64,000 bases of DNA from Kingdonia uniflora (lineage: Eukaryota > Streptophyta > Magnoliopsida > Ranunculales > Circaeasteraceae), in the NCBI GenBank assembly GCA_014058105.1, contig JACGCM010002201.1:124001-188000 (forward strand). The letters run 5' to 3'. The position numbers were made by a program, and so were the translations under genes. The notes under the pieces were generated by a model that was not told the origin of the DNA, searched no databases, and saw nothing but the letters and a program-made list of their open reading frames with translations. Below are positions 35,127 to 48,500 of the stretch, in pieces (the stretch's first letter is position 1; each line of letters begins with the position of its first letter).

Positions 35127-35947
35127 TGTTACGCCCTAGCGAACGCCGACCAAATCTACCCGAGCATTTTGAGTTCTGACCTTGGATATATGTTCTTTAT
35201 ATCCTAATATAGCTGCACATCAAGTTTCGCTGAAAACGGAATTGGTTAAGGGGGCGAGAACTGCCAGTACGTTTCGTCTCCACTTTTGGTGTTTCCTTTT
35301 TAGAAACTAGTTATTTCTTTAGTAGCTATATTAAGGAGAAACCTTGGTCCAAACCTCCCCATGACAAAGTTAGCTTTATAGCTTGGTCATCTTGGACCCC
35401 GGTTCATAGGTTATCCACAAGAGATGGTCATGAGTTCACCTTGGCCTAGGGAAGGCCAGGAGACATTGCCTCGCAATACGGGCTGCTTTTCCAGATAGGC
35501 TTGATAGGGCGCCGCTATGCCGTCACTATGCCCCACGAGCCAACCAAGACGCACCGCCCCTTATAAATGGATTATGTAACTAGTCCAGGCTCGTCGCCCC
35601 TTGATATATATCATATATCTGGAACCCGACATATTGGGCTATCTTGATCCGCTACAGGACAGGTGTGTTATATGTACCTCGTGCCCAGTCACGAGAGATT
35701 ACGCTGTAGGGATTATTGAGGGAACCTTCAGCGCTGATGCATATGCCGAATACATATTTGACGACCCCTCACGAGTATCCAGAATTATCCGGATGTCGCT
35801 CTAGCATCCGTGGCTCTATTCCACTGGCGGCGCCGCGCCAGTGAAGATAGCTTGTGCATGCCGGCCGCACGTGTATGTATGCCGCACGGCCTCATATTCT
35901 GTTGTGCTCCGGGCACTGTAGTGACAGACCCGAGTCGGGCCGTGACA
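35127..35947 (+). repeat. 3' LTR of element E
   Basis: Partner of 31479-32292. It keeps a TATA box (TTATAAAT, 35561-35568) reading toward the ribokinase gene, about 1 kb from its ATG. Confidence 0.9.
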
Positions 35948-36318
35948 CCCAGACTCCTTATTCACATCAGGTCCTTCAACCCTATGGGGTTACTAGTACC
36001 TCATGCCCAGTCACGAGAGATTACGCTGTAGGGATTATTGAGGAAACCTTCAGCGTTGCTGCCTATGCCGAATACATATTTGACTACCCCTCACGAGTAT
36101 CCAAAATTATCCGGATGTCGCTCTAGCATCCGTGGCTCTATTCCACTGGCGGCGCCGCGCCAGTGAAGATAGCTTGTGCATGTCGGCCGCACGTGTATGT
36201 ATGCCGCACGGCCTCATATTCCGTTGTGCTCCGGGCACTGTAGTGATAGACCCGAGTCGGGCCGTGACATCCAGACTCCTTATTCACATAAGGTCCTTCA
36301 ACCCTATGGGGTTACTAG
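35675..36318 (+). repeat. 322-bp tandem duplication across the LTR/host junction
   Basis: Copy 1 is 35675-35996 and copy 2 is 35997-36318. Each holds the last 273 bp of the LTR plus 49 bp of flanking host DNA (CAGACTCCTTATTCACAT...TTACTAG). As the unit spans the LTR end and host DNA, the duplication happened after the element inserted. The copies differ at several bases. Confidence 0.9.
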
Positions 36319-36503
36319 TAATATCGGCAGGGCACAGTGAACCAACTTTTGGTAAAAAAGAAAAAATTAGATCCCAGAGGTGGACTAATTGGCAGTCTGC
36401 CAAAAATATAAACACCGTTCTCAAAACTCTGAAAAACCGGGATTACTGGATATGGATTAAGCCATAGATCTTGATTTATCCAAGGTGTTGCAATTTTTTA
36501 CCA

Positions 36504-36510
36504 TATAAAT
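36504..36510 (+). promoter_or_regulatory. TATA box of the ribokinase gene
   Basis: TATAAAT 54 bp before the ATG, following a T-rich stretch. This would place the transcript start roughly 25-30 nt upstream of the ATG, a short leader. The duplicated LTR tail ends about 185 bp upstream of this box. Confidence 0.5.
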
Positions 36511-36563
36511 ATCAACAACAACATACAATTGATAGAAATCAAATATATATAGAGAGAGAGATC

Positions 36564-39500
36564 ATGGAAGGCATAGCAGTTTCTCCTTCACGCCTAAGCA
36601 GCAATCATCACCACCATTCCATCACCATAACTCCCAAACTATCCAAACCATTATCCCCAAACAAACTCTCCCTTAAACCCCTTAAACTCACCATCTCTGC
36701 AACAAACCTTTCCAAAACCCCAACACCCATTACTCATAACTCACCATTAGTAGTTGTAGGGTCTGCAAACGCAGATATCTATGTTGAGATAGATAGACTC
36801 CCTAAGGAAGGAGAAACCATCTCTGCGGCAAATGGTCAAACACTTGCTGGGGGCAAAGGTGCTAACCAAGCTGCATGTAGTGGGAAACTCTCATTATGCC
36901 CAACTTATTTTGTTGGGCAAGTTGGTGAGGATGCTCATGGGAAATTGATTACTAAGGCGTTGGAAGATGGTGGGGTGAAGTTGGATTATTTGAATACTGT
37001 GAATGGTGTGCCCACTGGTCATGCTGTGGTGATGCTTCAATCTGATGGGCAGAACTCTATTATCATTGTCGGTGGCGCTAATATGTGTTGTTGGCCTGAG
37101 TTGTTATCCGATGAGGATTTGGAGGTTGTTAGGAATGCTGGGATTGTGTTGCTTCAGAGGGAGATTCCTGATTTGGTTAACATTCAAGTTGCAAAGGTAA
37201 GGGTTTTATTACGATTTTGCTTTTGAAGTCATGAATGTACATGCTTTTTTAGCGTAGATGGTACCTTTTTAGAATATAAATAATGGGATTTCAGTAAATA
37301 ATTAGAGAACTCGATTGATGTATAGTAACTTTAAAGGGAGTTGTTACATAGATGAAACAATGTTGTGATAATCTTGAAACATCTATTGAGGAGCCCGACC
37401 ACTCACACTTACTAATTCGGGCGACATAACCAGTTGCTTATCAAAAAGTTCACTTTTTCTGTGGAAAGGCCTGAAAACATTTTCCTGGCAAATATGAGCT
37501 GCGATATATTCATGGATTTATTTAACATTATGAGTTGACTAGTTTGTAGATTTTCTAAACAAAGGATGTGTACATTTGATGAATTTAACTGTGTATGTAA
37601 TTCTCATTCTCCAAATGCGGGATGCCAAATTGAAACTTAGAGGGTCCGCTAGAACATATATAAACAGCCAACAGGAAAATGAAAAAAATAAAATTATAAT
37701 CCAATGTAGGTAAAATCTGAATAGTGCTGAATCTCATAGTAAAATCCTTAATGAGACGATCCTATCAATTGAAAAAAATATTTCCTAAAGAATAAATTCC
37801 CGGAAAATTGTCTTACACTAAATACCTTGACTGAATCTAGTCTTGCTCCTATGCCTAAGTAGTGAAAAGAGGATCGCAAGTCCTACATTGATGACTGATG
37901 AGTGTCTTCACATTGTTAGCTCACATAATTTAATCAAGTTTCCCCATCATAATGTATTTGGAACCTTCCTTAATGAACTCTAGTCGAGTGAGAATGTGAG
38001 ATCTCCTTGAGCGTCCAGCTTTAGCGCCTCTTAAATAACCAAGCTTGCCCTTTCAAAAAATTAATTTGTCGAAGGGCCTGAGGATCTCAGCTATAACAAT
38101 ACGAAGGAGCAAAGAGAAGAGGTGAGCCTGATGTACTAATAATAAAAGGCTAAAAAGAGTTGGTATCTCCTTGTTTGACACCTATAAGAGAAAGATGTGA
38201 AATATTTGCATCGTGATCCACTTTCCTTGGAAGGAAACACAACTCATCCTCCGAAGGACAGACTTAATGATATCTGAACTGACACAGGCACAAGCTTTCT
38301 TGATATCAGCTTTACAGTGAGAAGATCTCAAATGAGATCAAGGAAATCTCAAGAAAATTGTGATATAATTTTTGAAGAGTGAAATAAATCTTGAAAAAAT
38401 ATTGTTATAGAAGTCTTGAATAATAACAACTAGAAGGAGATAAAAGGAAATCTTAAGAGATAACTAGATAAGTTTTAGAGAGTGAGAAAATGTAGAAAAG
38501 GGGCAAATTTGAAGATAAAATAACTAGGTAGTGGGGAAGTTATAAAATTTGCTAATAAGCATATTTTAGATATATTTTTCACTATTTGCAAGTTCAACCG
38601 AACAAAGGAAGACAAATTTCCATGATTTCGTTTTCTATCTGTATCATGGTCTGTTACCTTCACCCTCCACAAACCAAACACACCCAATAGATCTACTAAA
38701 AGGAGTATGGGCTCTAAAGAAGAAACGCAACACGGGCAGATTTCTACTTAGATACATTGTTAACCTTGTACCTTATGATACACTAATGAAACAGCTGGCT
38801 TAAATTGAGATTTTTTATTTATTTCTCTTAACCACTTGCCAAAAAAAGAAACTAAGGCTGTGATTTTCACCTGTTACAGTTGGTACTTGGAAACTTATTA
38901 AGACTGCATTGATTAACGGATTTTAGTAAATTCAGTCTATTTGCTCGCTCAGATTCTCAACTATCATCTGATTCTAGCTGAGCTCTGTCTTTTTCGGCTG
39001 AGCGTAAGCAAAGCGCTTAAAAACTGAAACCAAAGGTTTTTCAACGAAAGAGGCAGGTGCTTTTAGAGGGTATGATAGTATCATGCATTTACTAATATCC
39101 GAGTCCTATTACAAATAGGAAAGTCCTATTTCTAGTAGGAATATAAACGTATGATACTAGCATATTCTCTGTTAGAGAGACTGCTATGCTAGTATCATAC
39201 GATTCCTAACAGGTGCTACTAGGTCGGGTCAGGCCGAAGCATCCGAAGGGGCAGGTGATAATAGCTTGGGTTAGGCCGAAGTGTTAGCAGGGGATTTGAA
39301 AATATCATCAAAGCCACTAGTAGTTTCAATAAAAGTTTTTCATCTTCCTTTGTTAATCTGGACTACAGTAGTAGTTGGTGTTCCATATTCGCAACATACA
39401 ATTCAACTTCAACGTAAGGCATAGAGAAATTCTTAATCTATTTACCTTAGCTTCGTAGAATGATGCAGATAACTATTTGTTATCACGTGGAGAACAAAAT

Positions 39501-42500
39501 GATATTTCATATCTTATCTACCGAACTGTGCGCGTAACAATTCGAAGTGACTATTGGATCCGTGAAACTGTAAGCCGTCCTTTGTCCAATCAAGTTAATC
39601 TGATAGGTAGTTGATATTTAAACTTTTCAGGCAGCAAGGAGCGCAGGTGTTCCAGTAATCTTGGACGCTGGGGGGATGGAGGGACCCATTCCATTAGAAC
39701 TACTAAGTTTTGTGGATATACTGAGCCCAAATGAAACTGAATTGGCACGTTTAACTGGATTGCCGACAGACAGTTTCGAGCAGATTAATCAAGCTGTTCT
39801 AAGATGCCATGAAATGGTTAGTATCAATTCATTTGTTGCACGACTTTATTATTTGGCTGTCTCTACATATTACTGTTACCATTTCAATTCAGCTATTTTC
39901 GTTGTTGCAGTAATTTGTACTGGACTTGTCTATTTTAGAGACCATGAACCAATATGAATGTTATGGGATAAAGTCATATTGTTATAATACTTATTAGTAG
40001 ATCCAATCACTCAACTTGTATTTTCCCACTTATCTCTCACTCATTCTGTCATTCTTGATTTCTACATGGTATTAAAGCTTAAGAAGAGAGCTCCTTGATT
40101 CTGTGCAAGCTTTTGATTCAGTTTGGGTCATAAAAGAGTTCTCATGTTATTTCGAAGTTCAAAGACCTCAGAACCTAACTTAAGCCTAATTGTAGTAATA
40201 ATATTAGAGTAAAGAGCATCACAGGTAGTAGCAGGTATCTTTAAAAATTATAGCATTCCTCTCACACCAAATGGAAGAAACTAAAGAGTTAAAAACAAGC
40301 TTATAGATTCTTCCCTTTAAAGCAGCCCCGCTACTAAATTGAGTGCTCCATTCCAGCTCTTCACTGCAAGTTCTCATATTCCTGGCAATGCCCATAAACA
40401 CAAGGAGCTTCTGCCAGAGGGAATCCGGATTAGATGTGATACTCCAAATGAATTAGATGTAATGCAGTTAGCCCCCCTAACATGAATTCCTGGTTCCGCC
40501 CATGATTGTAGCGATGGCAAACAGTATTCCAGCTTACCATAGCAGTTCTCTTACCAAGATCTGTACCAGACCACAACAAATTTCTGCAGATACTAGTGAT
40601 AGATTTGATAGTGGCTTGTGGGAAGATGAATCAATCACTCCAATACGCCTGCATACTCAACCCAGCTTTGATAAGGGTCAGTCTCCCTGCATAAGAAATA
40701 AACTTGTTTCTTCAAGACTTTATTCTATGGTACACAAGTTTTTAACAAGGGGAAAGCAATCCCTTTGTTTGAGCCTAGTAGTAATGCCTAGGCCTAAATA
40801 CTTGACAAGGAGAAGGCCAGATGGAGATCTCACAATGTCTAAGCAAAGTTGGAGGTTAACCCCAACAGAGAAAAGACTACTCTTCTCATGGTTAATACTT
40901 AATACTAAGGCCAGCACTTAGAGAGAATTGGTCAAGAGTAGAAGATAAAGTGTTCACATTCTGGATTTCTCCTTTCATGAACACAATGAGGTTATCAGCA
41001 GAACATAGGTGAAAAACCTGGGGATTAATGCATCTAGGGTAGAGTTAGAAATTATTGAGCTCAACTTGTTTTTGAGAACCCAGAGAAAAGATCCATCACC
41101 AAAACAAAAATGTAGGGGGAGATTGAGTCTCCTTGCCTAATGCCTCTTTTCTTTATAAAGTACCCTCTAAAATAGCCATTTATAGAGATAGATAATTTTA
41201 AAGTTGTGATACACTCCATGATCTACTTAATAAAACAGGTGGGAAAGTTGATCTTGATTAAAACAACTTCAATAGCCCTCCAGCTAACCATATCATATAC
41301 CTTTCTCAAGTCTATTTTAGCAGTGCATTAACTAACACCCTTGTATCTATGATAATTTCAAAAAATTTCATGAGTTAAAAGAAGGTTTGAAAAAGTAGAC
41401 TGATTGTGGGAGATTAAGGGGAAAATAGCCGTTTTAATCGTAAGGATCTTAGAAATAAATATATAAATAGTGTTACATGTCATAGGTTTGAAATCCCCAA
41501 AGTTGTTAGGGCAATCAATTTTGGGAACAAAGGTGAGAATAGTTGCATTCACCTCACCAAGTAACTTACCTGAGTTAAAGAAGCAATTCACAGCTGCCAA
41601 GAAATCCTCACTCTAGGCCTTTTTGAAAAAGTAGGCAGTGATCTCATTAGGGCAGGAGCTTTATCATTCTCCAGCTGAGATAAGGCATCTATGATTTCAT
41701 TGTTTGTAATTTCCTTACTCAGCAATCCCCTAGCCATATCATCCAGACCGTCATCAACCTGGAGATTGTCAACAAGGGACAAGTCAATAACATCGTTAGT
41801 GCCAATGATTTTGTTAAAGAATCTAATACCCTCTTCGCTAATTTCCTGATCACTATTAAGAGCTTTACCATGATGATCTTCAATAGAAAGAATTTTATTA
41901 CTTGCTCTTCTAGCTAGTATAGACCTATGGGAAAAACTAGTGCTGCTATCTCCATGACTCGGCTATTTAATTCTAGAGTTTTGCTTGGCAAGGATTCTTT
42001 TTGTTTAGCACAGATGACATAATGTTCAATAGCTTTATTTTCATCAACAATGAGACTGGAGTTAATAGAATCATTTTGGAGCAGCTCTTGAACCATGTCA
42101 AGAGTGATCTTAGCTGATTGGGTTCTATTACTAAGGTCCCCCATTTTATCTTTAAAAACAACTTTGAGTCTTTTTTTCACAAGTTTAAACTTTTGAGTAA
42201 ATCTATAAGCAGCATTGCCTTCAATTATCTCATCCCAACATTCTTTAACAACACTCAGAAATAAAGGATTAACAGCCCATTAATTTGAAGATTTTGAAGG
42301 GTTTAGGGCCATTTTTGACTTCACTAGTAATAGACATAGCCATGGCAGAATGATCAGACAGACCAGCTTTCAAAAATTCAACATTAGAATCTGTGAAGCA
42401 ATTAGTCCACTCAGAGTTCACAAGAGCTCTATCCAGTTTACAGTAGAATTTTGCCCCATATAGTTCCTATTTGTCCAAGTTAGAAAGCAGCCTTTGTGAA

Positions 42501-45500
42501 ACAATGAAGGTAACTGATGGACGAGATATAAAATAAGAAGAGATAACAAGATATGATGAAAAATAGAGTTGGGGAAAGAAGATCGTCTTAGGTTAAACCA
42601 CTGCACAAGATAATGAAAATACATAGTTACTCTGGATCTTAAAATAAAAAGAAAAGCCTTTCAATTAGACGTAGGCATTCCAACTAGGTTGGCATTCTTA
42701 ATTTAGGGATGACAATGGGCGGATTTGGGGCGGGAGAGCTAATCCCATCCCCATCCCCGCCTAAGTTCCCCACTCCCATCCCCGCCCCAAAACCCATTTA
42801 AGTTAAACGGGGGTCCCCATCCCTGCCCCCACATTGCAAAACTAAATCCCATCCCCACCCCCATTTAAGTAATAAAATTATTTTTTCAATAAAAAACTCT
42901 TTTATATAGGTTTTTATTTATATATTTAAGGGTAATAGCAATAAACTATTTAAATGGGGCGAGGTTGGGTAGGTACGGATTTTTCGAGGCAATCCCAAAT
43001 CCACCCCGCTTCCCCATGGATTTGTGTTATACTTCCCATACCCGCCCTCATACCCTTTTAATACATCCCAAACCTGCCCCGTTTGGGGCGGGGCGGATCC
43101 CCAACGGGGCGGGTCAAATTGCCATCCTTAATTCTTATGGCCAAGTGTTTAATTCATAACAATGAGAATCAACTAAAAATGGCTGCCATAATATGCATTT
43201 TTTCTATTACCCATAGCTAATCTGCTTGGTCTTCTTGCTGTATTATCAGTACCGAAGTTAATACCCCTTCATGAAGGAGAAATTGTAGTAGAAGTAAAAT
43301 TGTTCTTCAAGATACCATTGAAAAGATAACAATCGAGGAATACTACTTGGATTGAAAGCTTGTATAAAAGGTTTAGATCGAGAAATGACCCCGTATCTTG
43401 TTCCATTTACAAGCTTATGCTCCCTGGTGCAACAACAACATCAAAACACTGAGCAAAATAAGCGTTTGTAATTCCACTGTTCACGAGGAAAGCATTGAGA
43501 ACCTCTGTAGAATTATTCCAAAATAGAATTCAAAAGCCCCCTATAGCTGGATTCCCCATCTAATTTTCATCAATTCTCTTGGCGAAGTGATTTAAATGTA
43601 ACATGGTTGTGCAGACTATATTACTTACACAAGGATATATGGAAAATTGAATTATATACATTAAGCAAGTAGACAAAAAGAGATAATGTGTCCCCTCACC
43701 GCCCCCCAAATTGGTGCATCACTGTCAAGCATCCCACAATCATGCACCAGAATTTTCCCAGCCTCTTAATAAGGATGTTGGCAAACCCATCTTTTTTCTG
43801 CAAATAAGGGTTCAAAATTTGTTTGTATAATTTGCTTGTGTATGAAAGTCAATCCATACAATGTGTCTAGTTCTATCACTGTAAAGTTCATTTACTCGGA
43901 CATAGGTAACCCCTGTTAGAAGTAGATTAGTGTTAGTAGTCTGTCTAAGGGCAGTATAGCCTTTTCCCTTTTATTGTAGGCTACATATAACCCAGTTTCT
44001 AGGTTGTAACCTAAGTTGCTATATTCCAATGTAGTCTTTAGAGTTGTGCTTTTCTCTCTAATCTTATAAGTTTTATCATGGTATTAGAGTCGACACGAAT
44101 CTCTCTCTTCTTCCTCTTTCACCCCAATTCAATTTTAGGGTTAGGGTTTGTGCTTCGATTTTGATCGATTTCTGCCAAATTTGCGAGTGGGGTTGGGTTT
44201 ATTTGTTGATTAGGGTGTGATTTTGGTCGAATTGGGAACAACTTTTTGTTGTTAATTGTTTTAGGGGGTCTGTATCTTGTTTGGGTTTGAACCTTTTGAT
44301 GTGTTTAAAGTTTTCTTCATCGATTTCATCTTCGTTTGTGTTTGAAACCCATCGATCTGCGTCGATTGGTTGAAATTGGGTTTGATTCTGATGTTGGGGT
44401 TTGGAAATAGGGCAAAATTTGTTGATTGACAAGATCTCGGTGAAACGGTTGCAAGGGATTACTGATGGGGTTGCGGGATTGGCCTGGTGTGGCGGCGGGA
44501 TCGCTTAAAACGATTTTTCTCAAGGAGCTTTATAATGGGCAGTGTATTGGACCGTTGATTGTGGGACCGAAGAAGCTTAAGACGCTTAAGATGTTTAGGT
44601 GTTCGGGTGATTGGGATAAGCTTTTGGAAGTGATTGCTGATAAAGTTATGAGTTTGGTCACTCATGGTCTCGCTGCGATTTCAAATTATTTAGATCTAGA
44701 AATTTTGCATCTTGTTAAAACCCTAGAGTGTACGAATACAACTCTAGTTTCGATTGCTAATAGGTATAAGCTTTTAAGGAAGCTCCATATTGATGGGTGG
44801 AAAACTAATCGGATAGGTGATGAGGGGTTGATTACGATTGCTAAGAGATGCCCTAATCTTCAAGAATTGGTTTTATTCGGTGTAAACCCTACTTCGTTGA
44901 GTTTAGGGATTTTAGGTATTAATTGTCGGAATTTTCAGCGTTTAGCACTGTGTGCTAGTGAGACAATTGGTGATGCAGAAATATGTTGTATTGCTTCGAA
45001 ATGTATGGCGTTGAAGAAGCTTTGTATTAAGAGTTGCCCGGTTTCAGATCATAGGATGGAAGCGCTTGCAGTTGGGTGCCCTAATTTGGTTTAAAGTGAA
45101 GGTGAAGAAGTGCAGGGGAGTAACTTGTGAGAGTGCGGGTTGGTTGAGAGCTAGTAGGGGATCATTAGCTGTTAATTTGGATGTTAATTTGGATACTGCT
45201 GCTAATGAACCTTTGGATATATATCCTAGTGAGGTTGCCGTAGTGGAAAATGAGGGTCTGATTAGTCACAGTGCCACGGAAGCTGATACTGCATCTAGTA
45301 GTAATGGTCGATCGTCTTTGTCAAAAGCAAGGTTAAGCTTTTTTGCTGGAAGGAACTTCGTCGCCTGTACTTTCAGGAGGATCTGGACATTTCGTACGAT
45401 TCTGTATTGTTGGGTATTGATGAGCAGACGGTTCGATCGCTTTTGTTTTACATCCAATCAAGGTAGTAACTCTTTCAATTGCTCGTTTTACATTCGATCA

Positions 45501-48500
45501 AGGCAGCAACTCTTTCAATCGCTCTGATTTTGGTTAGATTTTCTCATTTGATCTAGATATTTCGGTGGGTGTTTCAGTTTTAGTCTCTCTTTTGATTTGG
45601 AGTATATCGAGGTTAGTTTGCAATTTGGTAGAATCTGGCGGTTAGTTCGCATTTGTCTAGGGTCTGGCGGTTAGTTCGCATCTGTGTAAATTGGGCGGTT
45701 AGTTTGCATCTGTGTAGGGTATGGCGGTTACTTCACATCTGTTTAGGTTCTGGCGATAGTTAGTCACATCTGTTTAGTTACATGTTCTTAGTTGTACATC
45801 GGATTTGGAGGGTTGAGCATCTGAGATATTTATGGGTTTTGGCTTTTGTTATTGAGGGTCAGAATCTTATTTTTTGCGGTTGAGTAAAGCTTCAGTACAG
45901 TGATTCTGTTTTACAATATGCAAACTCTTGATGTACTTGCGTACCATATTGAGTTTGACAAGGGGGGGGGGTGTTAGAAGTAGATTAATGTTAGTAGTCT
46001 GTCTAAGGGCAGTATTGTCTTTTCCTTTTTATTGTAGGCTACATATAGCCCAGTTTTTAGGTTGTAACCTAAGTTGTTCTATTCCAATGTAGTCTTTAGA
46101 GTTCTTATGCTCTTCCCTCCTCTAATCTTATAAGTTCTATCAACCCCTACTCACAAGTTATGACTTTTAACCACAAAATCTATCATTTATCATGTACCAT
46201 GAATGAAACTAATCATTGGTGCTAAAAGGAGCTACATGTTTTTGTCTTTTCTAGGTAAGCAGATTGCCTCCCACAGATTCTACAAACTTCTTCCCAATCT
46301 TAATTTAAATAAGCTTCAACTTTTATTTAGACCAGCTTCTAAGTCTGCACAAACAAAATCCAATAGAATTTATGCTTCTAGAGCTTGAAGCATTAAAACC
46401 CAACCGCATGCACCAAACACCAAACACCAAACACCAGGGACTTGCATTATTGCCAAAAAAAATATAAAATTTATCCATTGCAGCACATTAGTTAAAGACA
46501 ACCAGGACCATCAGTCTAAATGTCAAGGACTAATGAGGCGTTTTAGTGTTGGTTTCAATACCATAGGTATGCGCTCTGTTAGCCATCAAGAATTCCTATA
46601 TCATTTTCCTATCAGTACGCTTGGATGCTAAAAATAGCTATATAAACTTTATTAAGTTGACAACGTTAGAAAGTATATGTTGCGTACGTAGGCTTTTAAC
46701 CCAATAGAGGTGATGGTAGTCCCACATCAATTAAGATCCTGCTAGGCATAAGGTTCTTATGTTAGGATCTCTATCTACTTGAGACTGAGCTACTTTGAGG
46801 TAAAACTTCACAACTCCTTGGGCTCCTTGGGCTCCTTGGGGGTGGTTAAGTAGGGACAATATGGTGCGTGCATAGTGTAGGGTTGTGGCAAAATGATATT
46901 AGAGCTGAGAATGGCCACCTAGGCGGGTGTACTGTAGAGGCCCTTAACTATGACGGTTGCACCTGTGGTTTGATCCGAGATCGGTTAAGATCTTGTTGAT
47001 GTAAGATCCTTATGATAGATCTCACTCTACTTTTTCTCAAGTGGGGACAATATCGCTGCGTAGAGTGAGGTCATGCCAGAATGGTATGAACATATCACGA
47101 CTATCTTAAAGGTGGGGAGGCTGTGACACCCCGCTCAAACGGATGTACTGGAGAAGCTCTTAACTCAATAGAGGTGAATATATGCACAATTTCGACCCAC
47201 ATTGGAGGTACTCTTCCATTTTAAAGCTCCATTGCCAAGTGTGTGCCCGGGTTCAAAAGGACGAGTGACAATTTGCATTTCTAACCGCTTCCATGTGTTT
47301 GGTTCACTTTTGCAAAGCAAATAACTTGCATTTCCATGCAAAAGCTTCTCTTTTTGCTTGCATTTGGTTGCAGTGAAAAATCTCTGCAACAGAGTTGACA
47401 TTTAGGCTTTCTACTTAGGAGAGAAAATAGGAGAAAAATAAGGACCTTTTAAAGGCTAAAAAAAGCTAGTTCTCATTTGCATTTGCATATCAATGCACCT
47501 AACCAAGCATAAACATCAATCTGCAATTAGTTGCACTTGCAGAACATTGCATTCCTGCCTTTATTAAATAAAATCCCATGACTTTTATTACGATGCAAAT
47601 CATTGCAAATGCATCGGATTTGCATTGCATCGCATCGTACATGTAGCGAACCAAACTGAGCCTTAATGTCAAATTAAGAACGAAAAATAACATATCAAGT
47701 AGCATGTGGTAAGAAAAATGAAACAACTAATTGGATAGCATAAATAGTACTTCCATCTCTTAAACATCCAGTAACTACCATAACCAAGTATCAAATTTTT
47801 AATCAAGTTTAAACACACAAAAAAATACTAAAAGCCAAGTAATTCTCAACTTTTGTTCCTAATAAAGCAATTCAACACTCCCGGATTAGCGTTATATGTA
47901 CCAACAATCCAATTAGTAAGAAATTCTATTTGAAAATATTAACTTAAATTCTAGTTTTAATTGGTAACAAGCTTTAAAGAGATTTGTGTTGCTAACTTGA
48001 GTAACCAATATCGAATTCTATAAAAAGTAACTCTAGATTTGAAGTATTAAACAATATTTCCCCGTCTCCCACGATATATACGTTTGAAAGTATGTAATTT
48101 TTTTATTCAATATCTCATGTTTTAGAAGGATACTTTATGTTCTTCCATATTTACGGTTTTTAAACGGGTTTATAATTCGGAGTGTGTGACAGCAGAGATC
48201 TAGAGTTTCAGGTTGCAATACACATTTTTACTGGTTACTTGAAAGTATGTATATTTAATATATGAATCATGTAATTTTCAGGGAGTGAAGCAGGTCCTTG
48301 TAAAACTTGGAGGAAAAGGATCAGCTTTATTTGTACAAGACAAAGAACCAATAAGACAACCCATAATTCCTGCTCCAACAGTTCTGGATACTACTGGTGC
48401 AGGAGATACTTTCACCGCTGCTTTTGCAGTAGCACTTGTAGAAAACAAATCTAAAAGAGATTGCTTGGAGTTTGCTGGTATACGCACAACCTCAAGTCTT

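Larger units (their letters stand above)
31474..35952 (+). mobile_element. LTR retrotransposon E with long LTRs and short decayed interior
   Basis: LTRs of 814 bp (31479-32292) and 821 bp (35127-35947) begin TGTGATGCCC/TGTTACGCCC and end CCGTGACA. Flanks CCCAA (left) and CCCAG (right) fit a target duplication with one change. A primer site and polypurine tract are present. Only 2.8 kb lies inside, with a decayed zinc knuckle and no pol enzyme recognisable, so this is a non-autonomous or internally deleted element. It lies directly upstream of the ribokinase gene in the same orientation. Confidence 0.85.
43909..46147 (+). mobile_element. complete small LTR element carrying a captured F-box gene fragment
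   Basis: A 165-bp 5' LTR (43914-44078) and a 171-bp 3' LTR (45972-46142) both run TGTTAGAAG...TATCA and are closely similar. ACCCC flanks both sides (43909-43913 and 46143-46147), a clean 5-bp target duplication. The primer site follows the 5' LTR directly and a polypurine tract of AA plus ten G precedes the 3' LTR. LTR size fits TRIM-type elements. The 1.9-kb interior has no gag or pol but holds a large part of an SKIP2-like F-box gene in the same orientation as the element. It sits in intron 2 of the ribokinase gene, sense strand. Confidence 0.9.

Noticed and set aside
40502..40921. 139-codon plus-strand ORF in ribokinase intron 2
   Set aside because: Antisense to the LINE reverse transcriptase region.
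44465..45527. functional F-box gene
   Set aside because: The F-box half is missing, two frameshifts and a deletion are present, and the piece is bounded by an LTR element.
45066..45527. separate 153-codon gene after the F-box fragment
   Set aside because: Its first half is the frame-shifted continuation of the same SKIP2-like protein. The rest is 3' non-coding.
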